Shown here piece by piece: positions 25,401-33,580 of a stretch of 37,854 bases of DNA. Numbering within the stretch: the stretch's first letter is position 1; each line of letters opens with the position of its first letter. The DNA comes from Halochromatium salexigens. GTDB taxonomy: Bacteria > Pseudomonadota > Gammaproteobacteria > Chromatiales > Chromatiaceae. Under the pieces are notes generated by a model that was given only the letters and a program-made list of their open reading frames with translations, searched no databases and was not told where the DNA came from. The stretch spans positions 1 to 37,854 of the forward strand of contig NZ_NHSF01000032.1 in NCBI RefSeq assembly GCF_016653295.1. The letters are read 5' to 3'. The position numbers and the translations under genes are program-made.

Positions 25401-27571
25401 TGACACAGCCCGGCATGGGCGTGCTCGACATCGGCGCCAATCATGGCCTCTATGCGCTCAGTCTGGCCCAGTGCCTGCAGGGCGAGGGCCGAGTGCTGGC
25501 CTGTGAGCCAGCCAATGCGCCAGCGGACATGCTCGAGCGCAGCATCGTGGAAAATCGCTTTGAATCGGTGCTGACCTTGCTGCGGGTCGGGCTATCGGAC
25601 CATGCAGGGGAGGCGACCCTGCACATCGGCGCCAACAGCGAGCTGAATAGCCTAGCACTGGCTGGTTCTACTTCTGGCGGGCCGTTCGCGGCTCAAACCG
25701 AGACGGTGCGCCTGACCACCCTGGATGCGCTGCTCGACGCACCCGAATGGCCATCGGGATTTCAGGTCGACATCCTCAAGCTTGACGCCGAGGGCGAGGA
25801 AATCCGCATCTTGCAAGGCGGGCAGCGGTTTTTTGCCGAGCAAGACCCGCTGGTGTTGTTTGAATGGAAGCACGGCAACAGACCCAATGCCGGCTTGCTG
25901 GAAGCCTTCGCCGCACTCGGCTACACCCGTTATCGACTCGTGCCCGGCCTCAATGCCCTAGTGCCAGTGGGCGAGGGAGAAACGCTCGATGGCTATCAGC
26001 TCAACCTGTTCGCCTGCACGCCTGAGCGCGCTATGCGCCTCGCCGCCGCCGGCTACTTGGTGGAAGCGGCGACCGTTGCCACCGAGGCGCCAGCTCCAAG
26101 CCAAACCTGGCCTCAGGCTCTGGCCGCGCTTCCCTATGTGGCTGCTTTGCCTGCCGAGGAACAGACGATTGCGGCTTGGCAAGCGTTCGAGCGCACCGAT
26201 GATCCGCACTGGCCGGCTTACGAACGGGCGTTGAACGCCTACCTGAGTGCGAGTGATGCGCGTCAGCCGGTACGCAACCGCTGGGCCTGGCTGCAACAGA
26301 GTCGCGCCCAACTCGAGGTGCTACACGCCGCCGGCGACAACCACCTGGCCACCGAGATGCTGCGCATCCGGGTCCTTGCCGCCAGCGGCGCCCGCGCTGC
26401 CGCGGTTGAGGCGAACGCGGCCCTGTTGCCGCTGTTGGAGACCGACCTCAGCTTGCCCTTCGACCGTCCCTTCCTGCCGCCGCTACCAGACTATGACCAG
26501 CGCGCCCCCGAGGACGGCATCGGGGCTTGGCTGCTGGCGGCGATTCGCGAGAGTTTGGAGGTCGGGCGTGCCCATTCGGCCTACTTCCACCGCGACGAGC
26601 GCATCCTGCAACGCCTCGTGGACAACCCGAACTGTAGCCTCGCCATGCACCGGCGCCGGCTGTTGCTGGAATCGCGGGCAGGCGAACAGGTGACGCTTGC
26701 CTCCGACAGCCCGCTGTGTGCTGCCAAGCCGAGCCCTTGGCATCGTAACCCTGCTTGGTGGCGCCAATTTCAGGACCAGCGGGAGATCAACCCTGCGTCA
26801 GGGGGAAAAGAGCAACACGCGCCTCGTGTGCCCCTACGCGATGTCTTTTGTGCGGGAATGCCGCGCAGTGGCTCGACCTGGTCCTACAATGTGGCTCGCC
26901 AGTTGCTCTCGCATGCCTTCGGCGCGCAGCAGATCGACGGCGGCTATCTGGGCGAAGGGCCGCCTGTGGATGCCGCGTTAGATCAACACGTTTTGCCCAA
27001 CAAACTGCGGCTGCTGAAGTTCCACCAAGCCACCCGGCGCACCCTCGAGCTAGCAGAACAGGGACAGGCCAGGGTGATTGTGACCTATCGCGACCCGATG
27101 AACGCGGTCGCTTCCTTGGTGGACTTTTTTGCCACGCCGTTGCCCCAGGCTGTCGCAAAGATCAAGCGGAGTTTGGTGGAGATGCAGCGATGGCAGCAGA
27201 CAGGCCATGCCTTGCTGATTGCCTTTGACGCCATGATGGCGGATAACGCCACCGAGGTTCGGAAGATTGCCGACTTTCTTGATCTCCCGGTGCAGGAGGA
27301 GGTGATCGCCGCCATCGTGGCAGAAACCAGTTACGGAGCAGTTAAACAGCGCGCTGAGGCCCTAGGCCAAGGTGGGGAAGTGCTGGTTCGGGCAGGCCGC
27401 TCGGCCTATGATCCCGAATCGCTGCTTCACGTTGGTCACGCACCCCTCGGTGCGGATCGGGACTGGACTCGGCAGTTGAGCAGCGAGCAGAAGGCCTATG
27501 CGCTGCAGCAACTAAGCGATTGGATTGATGCCGATGGACGTTGGCATACGGACAGCAGTTTCAATCGGTGA
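22454..27571 (+). CDS. Giant FkbM / TPR / O-GlcNAc-transferase / FkbM / helical module / sulfotransferase protein
   Basis: This is a 1705-residue protein. Residues 1-200 form an FkbM-like domain with an eroded SAM motif (LLDTDAGHG at 53-61). Residues about 240-520 are TPRs, the last five units 34 residues each. Residues about 565-925 are a SPINDLY/OGT (GT41) catalytic region with LRVGYVSGDFRQHAVAHF and GVPVVTLRGERAGSRQ. A second FkbM domain (about 940-1203) is intact, with VLDIGANHGLYALSLA at 990 and DILKLDAEGEE. The helical module shared with the gene at 8655 lies at about 1216-1420. A sulfotransferase ends it (about 1460-1705), with GMPRSGST at 1468-1475 and YRDPMNAVAS at 1545-1554. I chose the GTG at 22454: AGAGGA precedes it, and the resulting N-terminus aligns with the fragment at 8508. 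The likely role is protein O-glycosylation with methylation and sulfation. Confidence 0.9.
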   Translation: MQSNWTIHLRNELVVVVPADLDNPVTLTLLEHEDWPEPEYGFLCELVEPGMQLLDTDAGHGLYALNLAQALQGQGRLIALQPDPLFARSVADNGLQAVIKTPSDQTQALAPADGERGLDLIRLGASVALDPLWLRSGEPLVVVPGESTQLETLEAAGLSLYRLVPLLNALVAWNPEESERPATLFACSDKRADWLRQRDRLIRPLMPQASDSGSQASQRPGKRARFSQKWQAKKKSKKGTATSLYQQALKAEQRGALETAEAGYRKLLAQHPEHADAAYRLGVVLHQRGDAVQAESMFRCAIASNDQVAAYHGEHGIALAALSRLDEALFAFDQALRLKPNDATAHNNRGIALNDLGYLEDALHAFDQALRLKPDFAEAHNNRGNTLNELRRWDDAVQACDQALHLRPKYAEAHNNRGIALNELGRLGEALQAYEQALRLNPDLAKVHNNRGNTLKGLGRMDDALHAYDQALRLQPEYAKAHSNRGTVLWFLGRLDAALHAYEQALRLKPDSAETISNYLFTLSGLERGDDAAFLARARRYGSRYPRSLPALEHQRAPAAGRRLRVGYVSGDFRQHAVAHFFEPLLSEHDRSRLELWAYTTNEQQDAVTARIQELVDHWQSIVGLSDEAAAALIRSDELDVLVDLSNHTNDNRLGVFAQRAAPVQVEYLGHFSTTGVAEIDYWIGDPQQTPPSTDAHYSETVWRLPRVAHVYRGSEDAPAPGWQPQEDGTVWLGCFHNPIKLTAGTIALWSRLLHALPEAKLRLKAKQLSDTGWREQLTNAFAAHGIGADRLKLHDRSATLDWAAHMGAYDGLDIALDPIGPWRGAATNCDALWMGVPVVTLRGERAGSRQTAALLQALGREDWIADDEDSYIDTVVALARDVERRRAMRFHQRKQMRASPLCDAKGLATALEDAYGAMFQRWWETRGAGASTDKRAAVPRWTLTIADEVKVCVPADIERMTTFVLLEQEDWFEVELPFLRDLTQPGMGVLDIGANHGLYALSLAQCLQGEGRVLACEPANAPADMLERSIVENRFESVLTLLRVGLSDHAGEATLHIGANSELNSLALAGSTSGGPFAAQTETVRLTTLDALLDAPEWPSGFQVDILKLDAEGEEIRILQGGQRFFAEQDPLVLFEWKHGNRPNAGLLEAFAALGYTRYRLVPGLNALVPVGEGETLDGYQLNLFACTPERAMRLAAAGYLVEAATVATEAPAPSQTWPQALAALPYVAALPAEEQTIAAWQAFERTDDPHWPAYERALNAYLSASDARQPVRNRWAWLQQSRAQLEVLHAAGDNHLATEMLRIRVLAASGARAAAVEANAALLPLLETDLSLPFDRPFLPPLPDYDQRAPEDGIGAWLLAAIRESLEVGRAHSAYFHRDERILQRLVDNPNCSLAMHRRRLLLESRAGEQVTLASDSPLCAAKPSPWHRNPAWWRQFQDQREINPASGGKEQHAPRVPLRDVFCAGMPRSGSTWSYNVARQLLSHAFGAQQIDGGYLGEGPPVDAALDQHVLPNKLRLLKFHQATRRTLELAEQGQARVIVTYRDPMNAVASLVDFFATPLPQAVAKIKRSLVEMQRWQQTGHALLIAFDAMMADNATEVRKIADFLDLPVQEEVIAAIVAETSYGAVKQRAEALGQGGEVLVRAGRSAYDPESLLHVGHAPLGADRDWTRQLSSEQKAYALQQLSDWIDADGRWHTDSSFNR
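23489..24000 (+). repeat. Five 102-bp TPR-coding DNA repeats
   Basis: The segment coding HNNRG and its variants recurs at 23489, 23591, 23693, 23795 and 23897, exactly 102 bases apart. Each unit encodes one 34-residue TPR. Their strong DNA similarity suggests recent expansion, typical of SPINDLY-type proteins. Confidence 0.9.
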
Positions 27572-27691
27572 GCGAGCGTGCGTTGATTGGAGGCATAAGA
27601 GAGCACAATACGCATCAGTATCGGGCAAAACCGGACACGCACTGAAAACCTGATGCGCCGCATAAGCCCAAGTCAGGTACAGTCTGTCTCC

Positions 27692-27739
27692 ATAGACGAG
27701 ATCAACAGTCCCCATGACGTTGACTTCCGCGAGTGCTCG
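27692..27739 (+). pseudogene. Degenerate N-terminal remnant of an Rpn-family nuclease gene
   Basis: The reading IDEINSPHDVDFRE matches the start of the intact Rpn genes at 28206 and 32535, and AGGTACAGTC precedes it as in those genes. The initiation codon is ATA and homology ends after about 15 codons. Other parts of 27572-28157 hold the fragment at 27797 and an unassigned reading frame. Confidence 0.7.
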
Positions 27740-27796
27740 ACAACGGAGAGCGAATCACCGAATGAGCACTTTCGAGGATGACATTCGGAGCAGCAG

Positions 27797-27886
27797 AGCA
27801 TCGACTGGCTCATCCTCGATGACCTCAGCGACGCCCTCGCCATCCTCGAGCACGGCACCAAGGTGCTGGAGATGACCCTGCTGCTG
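27797..27886 (+). pseudogene. Fragment of the FkbM-like domain of the protein at 3625
   Basis: The reading SIDWLILDDLSDALAILEHG matches a segment in the middle of the protein at 3625 (LDWLILDHLSDANAILEHG). Homology starts and ends abruptly and there is no start codon. It shows that a relative of that protein was broken here, 24 kb from the intact gene. Confidence 0.7.
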
Positions 27887-27893
27887 GGTCTCG

Positions 27894-28166
27894 GTGACCG
27901 AGGAGATCGAGCCCCTATTCACTCACGGACGCCTGGGCCTGGAACTGCTCAATCCCGGCCGCTTTCAGCCGTTGGTCTACGAGCGCGAACGCCTGTTTCG
28001 CGTCAATGGCGCCGTACTCGGCGTCTGGACCGAGATGTTGCACACCGGCAGTCTGTTCGGCGAGAGCGTGGCTTCGGTCGAGATGTCGAAAGAGGACCGC
28101 CAGCAAGTCAAGGGCCGCGACGATTGGGCGGCGCTGTTGGCGCGTTTGGGTGCGTCTGGAGGCTGA
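27894..28166 (+). other. Unassigned open frame, 90 codons
   Basis: An open frame from a GTG encodes a 90-residue sequence with no family I recognise; it includes RFQPLVYERERLFRVNG. It lies between gene fragments, has no clear ribosome-binding site and may itself be the tail of a lost gene. Confidence 0.3.
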
Positions 28167-28205
28167 CGCTCGCGGTCTCGGCCCAATCCGGATACAGTCG
28201 CCGCC
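28158..28205 (+). repeat. 48-bp conserved leader before Rpn gene (copy 1)
   Basis: These 48 bases directly before the start codon match 32487-32534 with four differences. They contain TACAGT about 14 bases before the ATG, possibly a -10 element, and lack an obvious Shine-Dalgarno sequence. Confidence 0.8.
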
Positions 28206-29252
28206 ATGGATGAGATCAACAATCCCCACGACGTCTACTTCCGCGAGAGTTTCACCCGGCGTGAGATCGCGCAGGACTTCCTGCGTCAGCACCTGCCGGC
28301 TGAGCTGTTGGCGGTGGTGGATCTGGACAGTCTGGAGATCAGCAAAGACAGCTACGTCTCCAGGGAATTGCGTGCATCCTATTCTGATCTGGTCTATCGG
28401 CTGCGATGGCGTGTGCCTGATGAAGCTGATCCAATGGCGCCCGAGCGGGCCGATCCAGCCGATGTGGCAGCGCTTGATCCGGCCGATGCGGCCGCCACGC
28501 GCGATCAAACAGCGGCGCCAGCCACCCTCGCACTCCACGTCTACATCCTGTTTGAGCACAAGAGCCATACCGACTATTGGGTGTTGCTGCAACTACTGCG
28601 CTACATCGCGCTCCAGGGCGAGGCCTACCGCAAGCAGCATCCCGAGGCCAAGACCCTGCCGCCGGTCTATCCGCTGGTGCTCTATCACGGCCAGAGCCGC
28701 TGGCGCATGCCGAGCGATTTCCACGCCCTGATCCGGCCACTACCAGCGGCGCTTAAACCCTACGTGCCGCAGTTCCGCTATGCGCTGCACGATCTCTCGC
28801 CGCGCAGCGACGCCGAGATCAAGGGCGGTGTGCTGACCCGTCTGGTGCAGCTCGCGCTACGCTGGATCTTCAGTGACCAGCCGTTGGAGCATCTGGAGCG
28901 GCTGATCGCCCTGATCGACCAGGTTGCTGACCGCGACACCGCGCTGCAGATTCTGGAATCGCTGCTGCGATACTATGTCCAAGGGACACAACGGGTGGAA
29001 GAGGATGACGCCCGCCGCTTGTTGGAACAGACCTCACCAGGAGACCCCATCATGCAGACGTTCATTGATCGGTATATTGAGCAGGGCCGCGAGCAGGGTA
29101 AGGCCGAGATGCTGCTGCGCCAGATGGAGCGCAAATTCGGTCCCACCGATGCCCGGCTACGTCAGCAGATCCAAGAGGCCGATGCCGAGACGCTGCTGGA
29201 ATGGTCCGATCGCATCCTGACCGCTGAGACGCCGGAGGCGGTGTTTCACTGA
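28206..29252 (+). CDS. Rpn-family recombination-promoting nuclease / putative transposase
   Basis: This 348-residue protein starts [20 protein letters not shown], the usual Rpn (Transposase_31, PD-(D/E)XK) N-terminus. The nuclease core is D61 in [10 protein letters not shown] and E117-H-K119 in ILFEHKSH, with [15 protein letters not shown] as the following helix. The C-terminal part has an [10 protein letters not shown] run and a helical tail ending TPEAVFH. E. coli RpnA relatives are DNA endonucleases that promote RecA-independent recombination; no transposition is implied. It is very similar to the gene at 32535, differing mainly in a variable Ala/Asp/Pro insert before the ExK strand. Fragments of other copies lie nearby. 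Confidence 0.88.
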   Translation: MDEINNPHDVYFRESFTRREIAQDFLRQHLPAELLAVVDLDSLEISKDSYVSRELRASYSDLVYRLRWRVPDEADPMAPERADPADVAALDPADAAATRDQTAAPATLALHVYILFEHKSHTDYWVLLQLLRYIALQGEAYRKQHPEAKTLPPVYPLVLYHGQSRWRMPSDFHALIRPLPAALKPYVPQFRYALHDLSPRSDAEIKGGVLTRLVQLALRWIFSDQPLEHLERLIALIDQVADRDTALQILESLLRYYVQGTQRVEEDDARRLLEQTSPGDPIMQTFIDRYIEQGREQGKAEMLLRQMERKFGPTDARLRQQIQEADAETLLEWSDRILTAETPEAVFH

Positions 29253-29257
29253 GCAAT

Positions 29258-29320
29258 GTCCATCTCGATGCGTTGTATCGGGCACTTGGCAAGACCCGGC
29301 CTTCGGCGAAATCGGATTGA
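29258..29320 (+). pseudogene. C-terminal remnant of the phage-type helix-turn-helix gene
   Basis: Twenty codons ending in TGA read VHLDALYRALGKTRPSAKSD. They match the last residues of the gene at 35276, which ends in LFKILGKTRPSATSD. It begins six bases after the Rpn stop, so the Rpn gene seems to have replaced the rest of this copy. Confidence 0.65.
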
Positions 29321-29385
29321 GGAGCCAGGGCGAGTGCGCAGCGCTTCGACCGTTTCACCAGGTGTTGGGCACTACCAAGGTTACC

Positions 29386-29421
29386 TTGACCTGTGCTATC
29401 TCGTTCGCGCAGTCTCTGGTG
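29386..29421 (+). pseudogene. Short remnant of the LhgO-like gene 3' end
   Basis: The reading LTCAISFAQSLV matches the C-terminus of the reverse-strand gene at 30981 (LTCAIPFAQSLV); about 33 of 36 bases match in inverted orientation. The remainder of 29321-29473 shows nothing recognisable. Confidence 0.5.
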
Positions 29422-29473
29422 AACGCCACAGCCACTGCAACCGCCACAGCCAGGAACCACGATCAGCTCAACA

Positions 29474-29653
29474 ATGCCTGCCCAACGCCCCCTCAAAGCC
29501 GCCGTCATCGGCCTTGGCGTCGGCGCGCATCAGGCTCACGCCCTTGCTGCCCATGCCGATGTCGAACTTGTCTGGCTCTGCGACCTCGACAACCAAAAAC
29601 TCGCCGCCCTCGGCAGCGAACTCCCCCTCATCAGCAGGATAAGCACGCGGTAA
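29474..29653 (+). pseudogene. Truncated Gfo/Idh/MocA-type oxidoreductase, N-terminal fragment
   Basis: A 59-codon frame encodes AAVIGLGVGAHQAHAL followed by VELVWLCDLDNQKLAAL, the beginning of an NAD-dependent sugar oxidoreductase Rossmann fold. A full gene would be over 300 residues. Homology stops where the HicB-like gene from the opposite strand begins, so insertion or deletion removed the rest. Such enzymes fit a glycan-synthesis locus. Confidence 0.65.
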
Positions 29654-29867
29654 GTCCCTGAGGTTTGGCTTTTGGCTCTGGATAGGAGCGATTCATATTC
29701 GCACAAGCCTCTAGCCAAGAGGCCATGGCAGAGTTCATCTCGTGCAAGGCTTCTTGTTGAGTTTCGCCAAATGCGGAACAGCCTGGCAAATCGGGCGCGA
29801 TGGCAATGAAACCCTCGTCTTCATCGCTCCAAAAAATCTCCACCAAGTATTTATCTGCCGGATTCAT
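29631..29867 (-). CDS. HicB-like antitoxin
   Basis: This 78-residue protein has the HicB N-terminal pattern YLVEIFWSDEDEGFIAIAPD followed by LPGCSAFGETQQEAL. It lacks the DNA-binding C-terminal domain of longer HicB proteins, as do other short members. Its start overlaps the end of the HicA-like gene by 17 bases. It should bind and neutralise that RNase. Confidence 0.85.
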   Translation of the reverse strand: MNPADKYLVEIFWSDEDEGFIAIAPDLPGCSAFGETQQEALHEMNSAMASWLEACANMNRSYPEPKAKPQGLTACLSC

Positions 29868-30087
29868 ACTTTTCCACCATTTCGATCAATTGCCTGGCTT
29901 GATAGGCTTTGATGTAACCTGCTCGGTTCTGAAAATTCAGCAGGGTTGACTCGCCAAAACGCCCATAAGTTCGATGAGAGCCTTGTCCGCCCTGGCATTC
30001 AAAACCTAATGCTTCAGCAATTCGGCAGGCATCTTCGAATCGGACTCCCTTTGGATTGGCTCGCAACGCGGCCACGCGTTTGGTCAT
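29851..30087 (-). CDS. HicA-like mRNA interferase toxin
   Basis: This 78-residue protein starts MTKRVAALRANP. The segment GGQGSHRTYG carries the histidine expected as catalytic in HicA-type double-stranded-RNA-binding-fold RNases, though it is longer than classic HicA. GGGAG lies 7-8 bases upstream. The ATG overlaps the stop of the broken cytidylyltransferase gene. The order hicA-hicB is usual. Confidence 0.8.
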   Translation of the reverse strand: MTKRVAALRANPKGVRFEDACRIAEALGFECQGGQGSHRTYGRFGESTLLNFQNRAGYIKAYQARQLIEMVEKYESGR

Positions 30088-30778
30088 GCAACCGTCTCCC
30101 GTTTGGCCCACTCATTGTTTGCTAACCGTAATGTTGCGGCTTGGCGCCAGGTGATCTGGTCGCCCGCTTGTTGCAGGATTGCGGCAATGGCGTCGAAATC
30201 GGCTTGGGTATCGACCGAGAGCTGGACCTCGCCGAATGGCTCATCGCTGGCGAAGTTCTGGATGCGGTACTGATCCGGGTGCCGGTAGAGGTAGCGGGTG
30301 ACGTGCTCTTGGTCCGCAACGTCTTGCATCTTTTGGAGCGCGTCGGCGAGGGCTGCGGTGCGCACGATTTCGACCGACTGCCCCTTGGGGAAGGTGCGTT
30401 GCTGGGTGTTGGTGGTGAGATCGGCGTTGCCCGTGGCGTGGAGTGCGATGACCTGATCGACGAGGGCGGGATCGATGAGCGGGCTGTCGGCGCAGATGCG
30501 CAGGAAGGCATCGGTCCGCGCGCGAAGGGCACAGTCGAGGAAGCGTTGGCAACATGGTTGAGCGGTCCACGATCGTAGGCGATGGCTTGCGCGCGGCAGT
30601 CGTCGCAGATGGCGTCGTCGCTCGGATCATCGGAGGTGGCGACGATGATCTGGCTGAGGCGGTGGGAGCGCGACAGTTGGCTGTAGACGCGCCCGAGCAT
30701 GGGTTGACCGGCCAGTTCGCGCAGGACTTTGCCGGGTAGGCGAGCAGAGGACAGGCGGGCTTGGATGATGGCCAACAT
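30084..30778 (-). pseudogene. spsF: SpsF-like cytidylyltransferase, frameshifted
   Basis: The first part begins MLAIIQARLSSARLPGKVLR and continues IIVATSDDPSDDAI, the standard nucleotide-sugar cytidylyltransferase pattern of the SpsF/CMP-KDO synthetase type. Near 30548 the frame is lost. A frame one base away then gives RFLDCALRARTDAFLRICAD with DSPLIDP and the normal C-terminus. A single missing C in GCCCAACGC would account for this. Such enzymes activate acidic sugars or occur in polysaccharide loci. Unless the shift is a sequencing error, the gene is inactive. Confidence 0.8.
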
Positions 30779-30832
30779 GGCTTGTCTCGCGACTTATCCG
30801 GAGGGCGTTGTGTCAGCAAGCCTGGGGTCATC

Positions 30833-30858
30833 GCTCGATGAGCCTGCTCGATGAGCCT
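30833..30858 (+). repeat. 13-bp tandem duplication
   Basis: GCTCGATGAGCCT occurs twice in succession. The surrounding gap 30779-30980 holds no gene I can support. Confidence 0.8.
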
Positions 30859-30980
30859 GCTTGGGCTGAGGTGGCTGCTGCCATCGGTGTCATCATTCGC
30901 CTTGATGGCCAGATTCAGCTGTGGCGCCAGCTTGCAACGGGAGTGGATCGGTTGTCTGGATCTCAGGTGCGAGGTTGAAA

Positions 30981-32240
30981 CTATAGAATCCTGGACACCA
31001 GAGACTGCGCGAACGGGATGGCGCAGGTCAAGGCCGGGGAGACGGCGTTGAGCACATGGGTGCTCTTGGCATCGCCCTCGATGACGAAGTCCATCACCAG
31101 TCGATTGGTCTTGCGCTCGACCAGTTGGGCACGGATGCCCGGCCGACCGCGCTGATGGAAGCCCATGGCCTCGGCACCATGCAGAAGGGTCGCGGCCTCA
31201 GCCACCATGTAGGATCGACGCTGTTTGCGCCGTGCTTGGCGGGCGAGGGCGCGGAAGTCATTGCGGTTGGTGGCGAACATGAACAGCTCGCGACGGGCGA
31301 TCTCCAGCAGCTCTGAGAAGCGAAACCGGCTCAAGCCTGCATAGTGCTCGCGCCAGAGCGCTGGGAGGGCGGTGGGGCCGATCTTGGTGCGACCGTCGAG
31401 GGTGCGGGTAAAATGAACGCCCAGAAAGGGCTGACGCAGATCCGGCACCGGATAGAGGTGAGTGCGCGGCGGCTCGACGCCGGGGTCGGCGTAGCGGTAC
31501 AGGCCCTTGAACGGCAGCAGGCTGTACGCCTGACCAAAGCCGACGTCATGCGCAATCCGGTCGGCGTAGAGCCCAGCGCAGTTGATGAGGGTGCCGGCCT
31601 GGAGGCGCTCGGGGCCAGCCTGGATGCGGTTATCCCCCAGATGGGCGCGATACGGATGATTGCACAGCAGCGTCGCGCCGGCAGCGATGACATCGGCCTG
31701 CTGCGCGGCCAGCAGCTGCATCGGGTCGACACTGGCCGTAGAGGGAACGAAGAGGGCATGGCCGAAGGTCCGCGCACGCGGCTCCAAGGCGCGGGTCTCG
31801 GTCTCGTCCAGGCGCTGGACCTCGACGCCATTGACGCGCCCGCGTTGCTCCAGGGTGGCCAGGCGCGCGTGCTCCTCGGCATCGCGCGCGACGATGAGCT
31901 TGCCGCAGCGCTCCAAGGGCAGGCCGCGCTCGGTGCAGTACGCCTGCCAGGCGGCGTTGCCATCGCGAGTGAAGCGCGCCTTGAGGCTCTCGGCGCTGTA
32001 ATAGATGCCGCTGTGCAGCACACCGCTGTTGCGACCGCTGGCGTGTTGGCCGAGGCGGGGCTCTTTGTCGATGAGGGTCAGGCGCGCGCCAGGGTCGCGC
32101 TGCTGGAGGGCGCGCGCGACGGTGAGGCCGATGATGCCGGCGCCGATGATGAGGTAGTCGACCGATCGGTTCGGTTTGCTTGAGCGCGGTTGCGCTGAGC
32201 GCAAACTTGTTGAGAACGGATTCGCTGAATGTGGCTTCAC
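30981..32240 (-). CDS. lhgO: LhgO-like FAD-dependent L-2-hydroxyglutarate oxidase/dehydrogenase
   Basis: This protein of about 419 residues starts its FAD-binding Rossmann fold with DYLIIGAGIIGLTVARALQQ. It then shows GQHASGRNSGVLHSGIYY, NCAGLYADRIA and the C-terminal GFHQRGRPGIRAQL, all typical of LhgO, which oxidises L-2-hydroxyglutarate to 2-oxoglutarate and feeds electrons to the membrane. The start is uncertain: I chose a GTG at 32240, but a TTG at 32327 or 32204 is possible and none has a good ribosome-binding site. Several nearby flavoenzyme families look alike, so substrate is inferred. It has no obvious tie to the glycan genes. Confidence 0.8.
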   Translation of the reverse strand: MKPHSANPFSTSLRSAQPRSSKPNRSVDYLIIGAGIIGLTVARALQQRDPGARLTLIDKEPRLGQHASGRNSGVLHSGIYYSAESLKARFTRDGNAAWQAYCTERGLPLERCGKLIVARDAEEHARLATLEQRGRVNGVEVQRLDETETRALEPRARTFGHALFVPSTASVDPMQLLAAQQADVIAAGATLLCNHPYRAHLGDNRIQAGPERLQAGTLINCAGLYADRIAHDVGFGQAYSLLPFKGLYRYADPGVEPPRTHLYPVPDLRQPFLGVHFTRTLDGRTKIGPTALPALWREHYAGLSRFRFSELLEIARRELFMFATNRNDFRALARQARRKQRRSYMVAEAATLLHGAEAMGFHQRGRPGIRAQLVERKTNRLVMDFVIEGDAKSTHVLNAVSPALTCAIPFAQSLVSRIL

Positions 32241-32486
32241 GGCTGGTGATGCTGCGGTGTTGTGGACGTGGACACTGGAGCTGACCTGTTCGACACACTG
32301 AGCCTTTCGTCGTTTGCGTTTGCCCAAGCTCGAGCGGCTTTAACGGCCAAAGCGGCTGAGGTTCAGGTGATTGTTGCGCGATTCATCTTCTGAGGGTGGC
32401 CGCGGGCCATGACCGTTAGGCAGGACGCTAGCGTAGCAGTTGGGGCCAAAGCACGCCGCAGGGTTGTTGCGTGCTTGAGTGCATCG

Positions 32487-32534
32487 GGAGGCTGACGCTC
32501 GCGGTCTCGGCTCGATCCCGGTACAGTCGCCGCC
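32487..32534 (+). repeat. 48-bp conserved leader before Rpn gene (copy 2)
   Basis: It matches 28158-28205 with four differences and ends at the start codon. The rest of 32241-32486 holds no gene I can support. Confidence 0.8.
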
Positions 32535-33572
32535 ATGGATGAGATTAACAATCCCCACGACGTCTACTTCCGCGAGCGCTTCACCCGGCGTGAGATCGCG
32601 CAGGACTTCCTGCGCCAGCAGCTGCCGGCTGAGCTGCTTGAGGTGGTGGATCTCGAGAGCCTGGAGATCAGCAAGGACAGCTACGTCTCCAAGGAATTGC
32701 GCGCATCGTATTCTGATTTGGTCTATCGGCTGCGATGGCGTGTGCCCGATGAAGCTGATCCAACCGTGCCTGAGCGGGCTGATCCGGCCGCTGCAGCTGA
32801 TCTAGAAGATGCTGCAGCGACGCTCGCGCTCCACGTCTACATCCTGTTTGAGCACAAGAGTCATCCCGACTACTGGGTCTTGCTGCAACTGCTGCGCTAC
32901 ATCGCGCTGCAGGGCGATGCCTACCGCAAGCAGCATCCCGAGGCCAAGACCTTGCCGCCGGTCTATCCGCTGGTGCTCTATCATGGTCAGCGCCTCTGGC
33001 GCATGCCGAGCGACTTCCACGCGCTGATCCGGCCGCTACCGGAGGCGCTCAAGCCTTATGTGCCGCAGTTTCGCTATGCCTTGCACGATCTCTCACCACG
33101 CAGCGATGTGGAGATCAAAGGCGATGTGCTCACCCGCCTGGTGCAGCTCGCGCTGCGCTGGATCTTCAGCGACCAGCCGCTCGAGCATCTGGAGCGGTTG
33201 ATCGCCCTGATCGACCAGGTCGCCGACCGTGACACCGCGCTACAGATTCTGGAATCGCTGCTGAGATATTATGTCCAAGGGACACAACGGGTGGAAGAGA
33301 GTGACGCCCGCCGCTTGTTGGAACAGACCGCACCGGGAGATCCCATCATGCAGACGTTTATTGATCGGTATATTGAGCAAGGCCGCGAGCAGGGTATCGA
33401 GCAGGGCGAGCGAAAAGGTGAAGCCAAGCTGCTCCTGCGCCAGATGGAGCGCAAATTCGGCCCTACCGATGCCCGGCTGCGCCAACAGATCCAAGAGGCC
33501 GATGCCGAGACGCTGCTGGAATGGTCCGATCGCATCCTGACCGCTGAGACGCCGGAGGCGGTGTTTCATTAG
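32535..33572 (+). CDS. Rpn-family recombination-promoting nuclease / putative transposase (second copy)
   Basis: This 345-residue protein is nearly the same as the one at 28206. The nuclease core is D61 and E106-H-K108. The Ala/Asp/Pro insert before the ExK strand is shorter, and the C-terminal region has a longer [16 protein letters not shown] run, so the two differ mainly in low-complexity segments. Both appear intact. It follows the LhgO-like gene in divergent orientation. Confidence 0.88.
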   Translation: MDEINNPHDVYFRERFTRREIAQDFLRQQLPAELLEVVDLESLEISKDSYVSKELRASYSDLVYRLRWRVPDEADPTVPERADPAAAADLEDAAATLALHVYILFEHKSHPDYWVLLQLLRYIALQGDAYRKQHPEAKTLPPVYPLVLYHGQRLWRMPSDFHALIRPLPEALKPYVPQFRYALHDLSPRSDVEIKGDVLTRLVQLALRWIFSDQPLEHLERLIALIDQVADRDTALQILESLLRYYVQGTQRVEESDARRLLEQTAPGDPIMQTFIDRYIEQGREQGIEQGERKGEAKLLLRQMERKFGPTDARLRQQIQEADAETLLEWSDRILTAETPEAVFH

Positions 33573-33580
33573 CGCCGGGA

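Noticed and set aside
31344-32183. Forward frame opposite the LhgO-like gene
   Set aside because: Shadow frame; the reverse-strand protein has FAD-binding and family motifs throughout.
28206-33572. Rpn genes as transposases of an insertion sequence
   Set aside because: No terminal inverted repeats or target duplications are visible, and the family is known as nucleases despite the transposase label.
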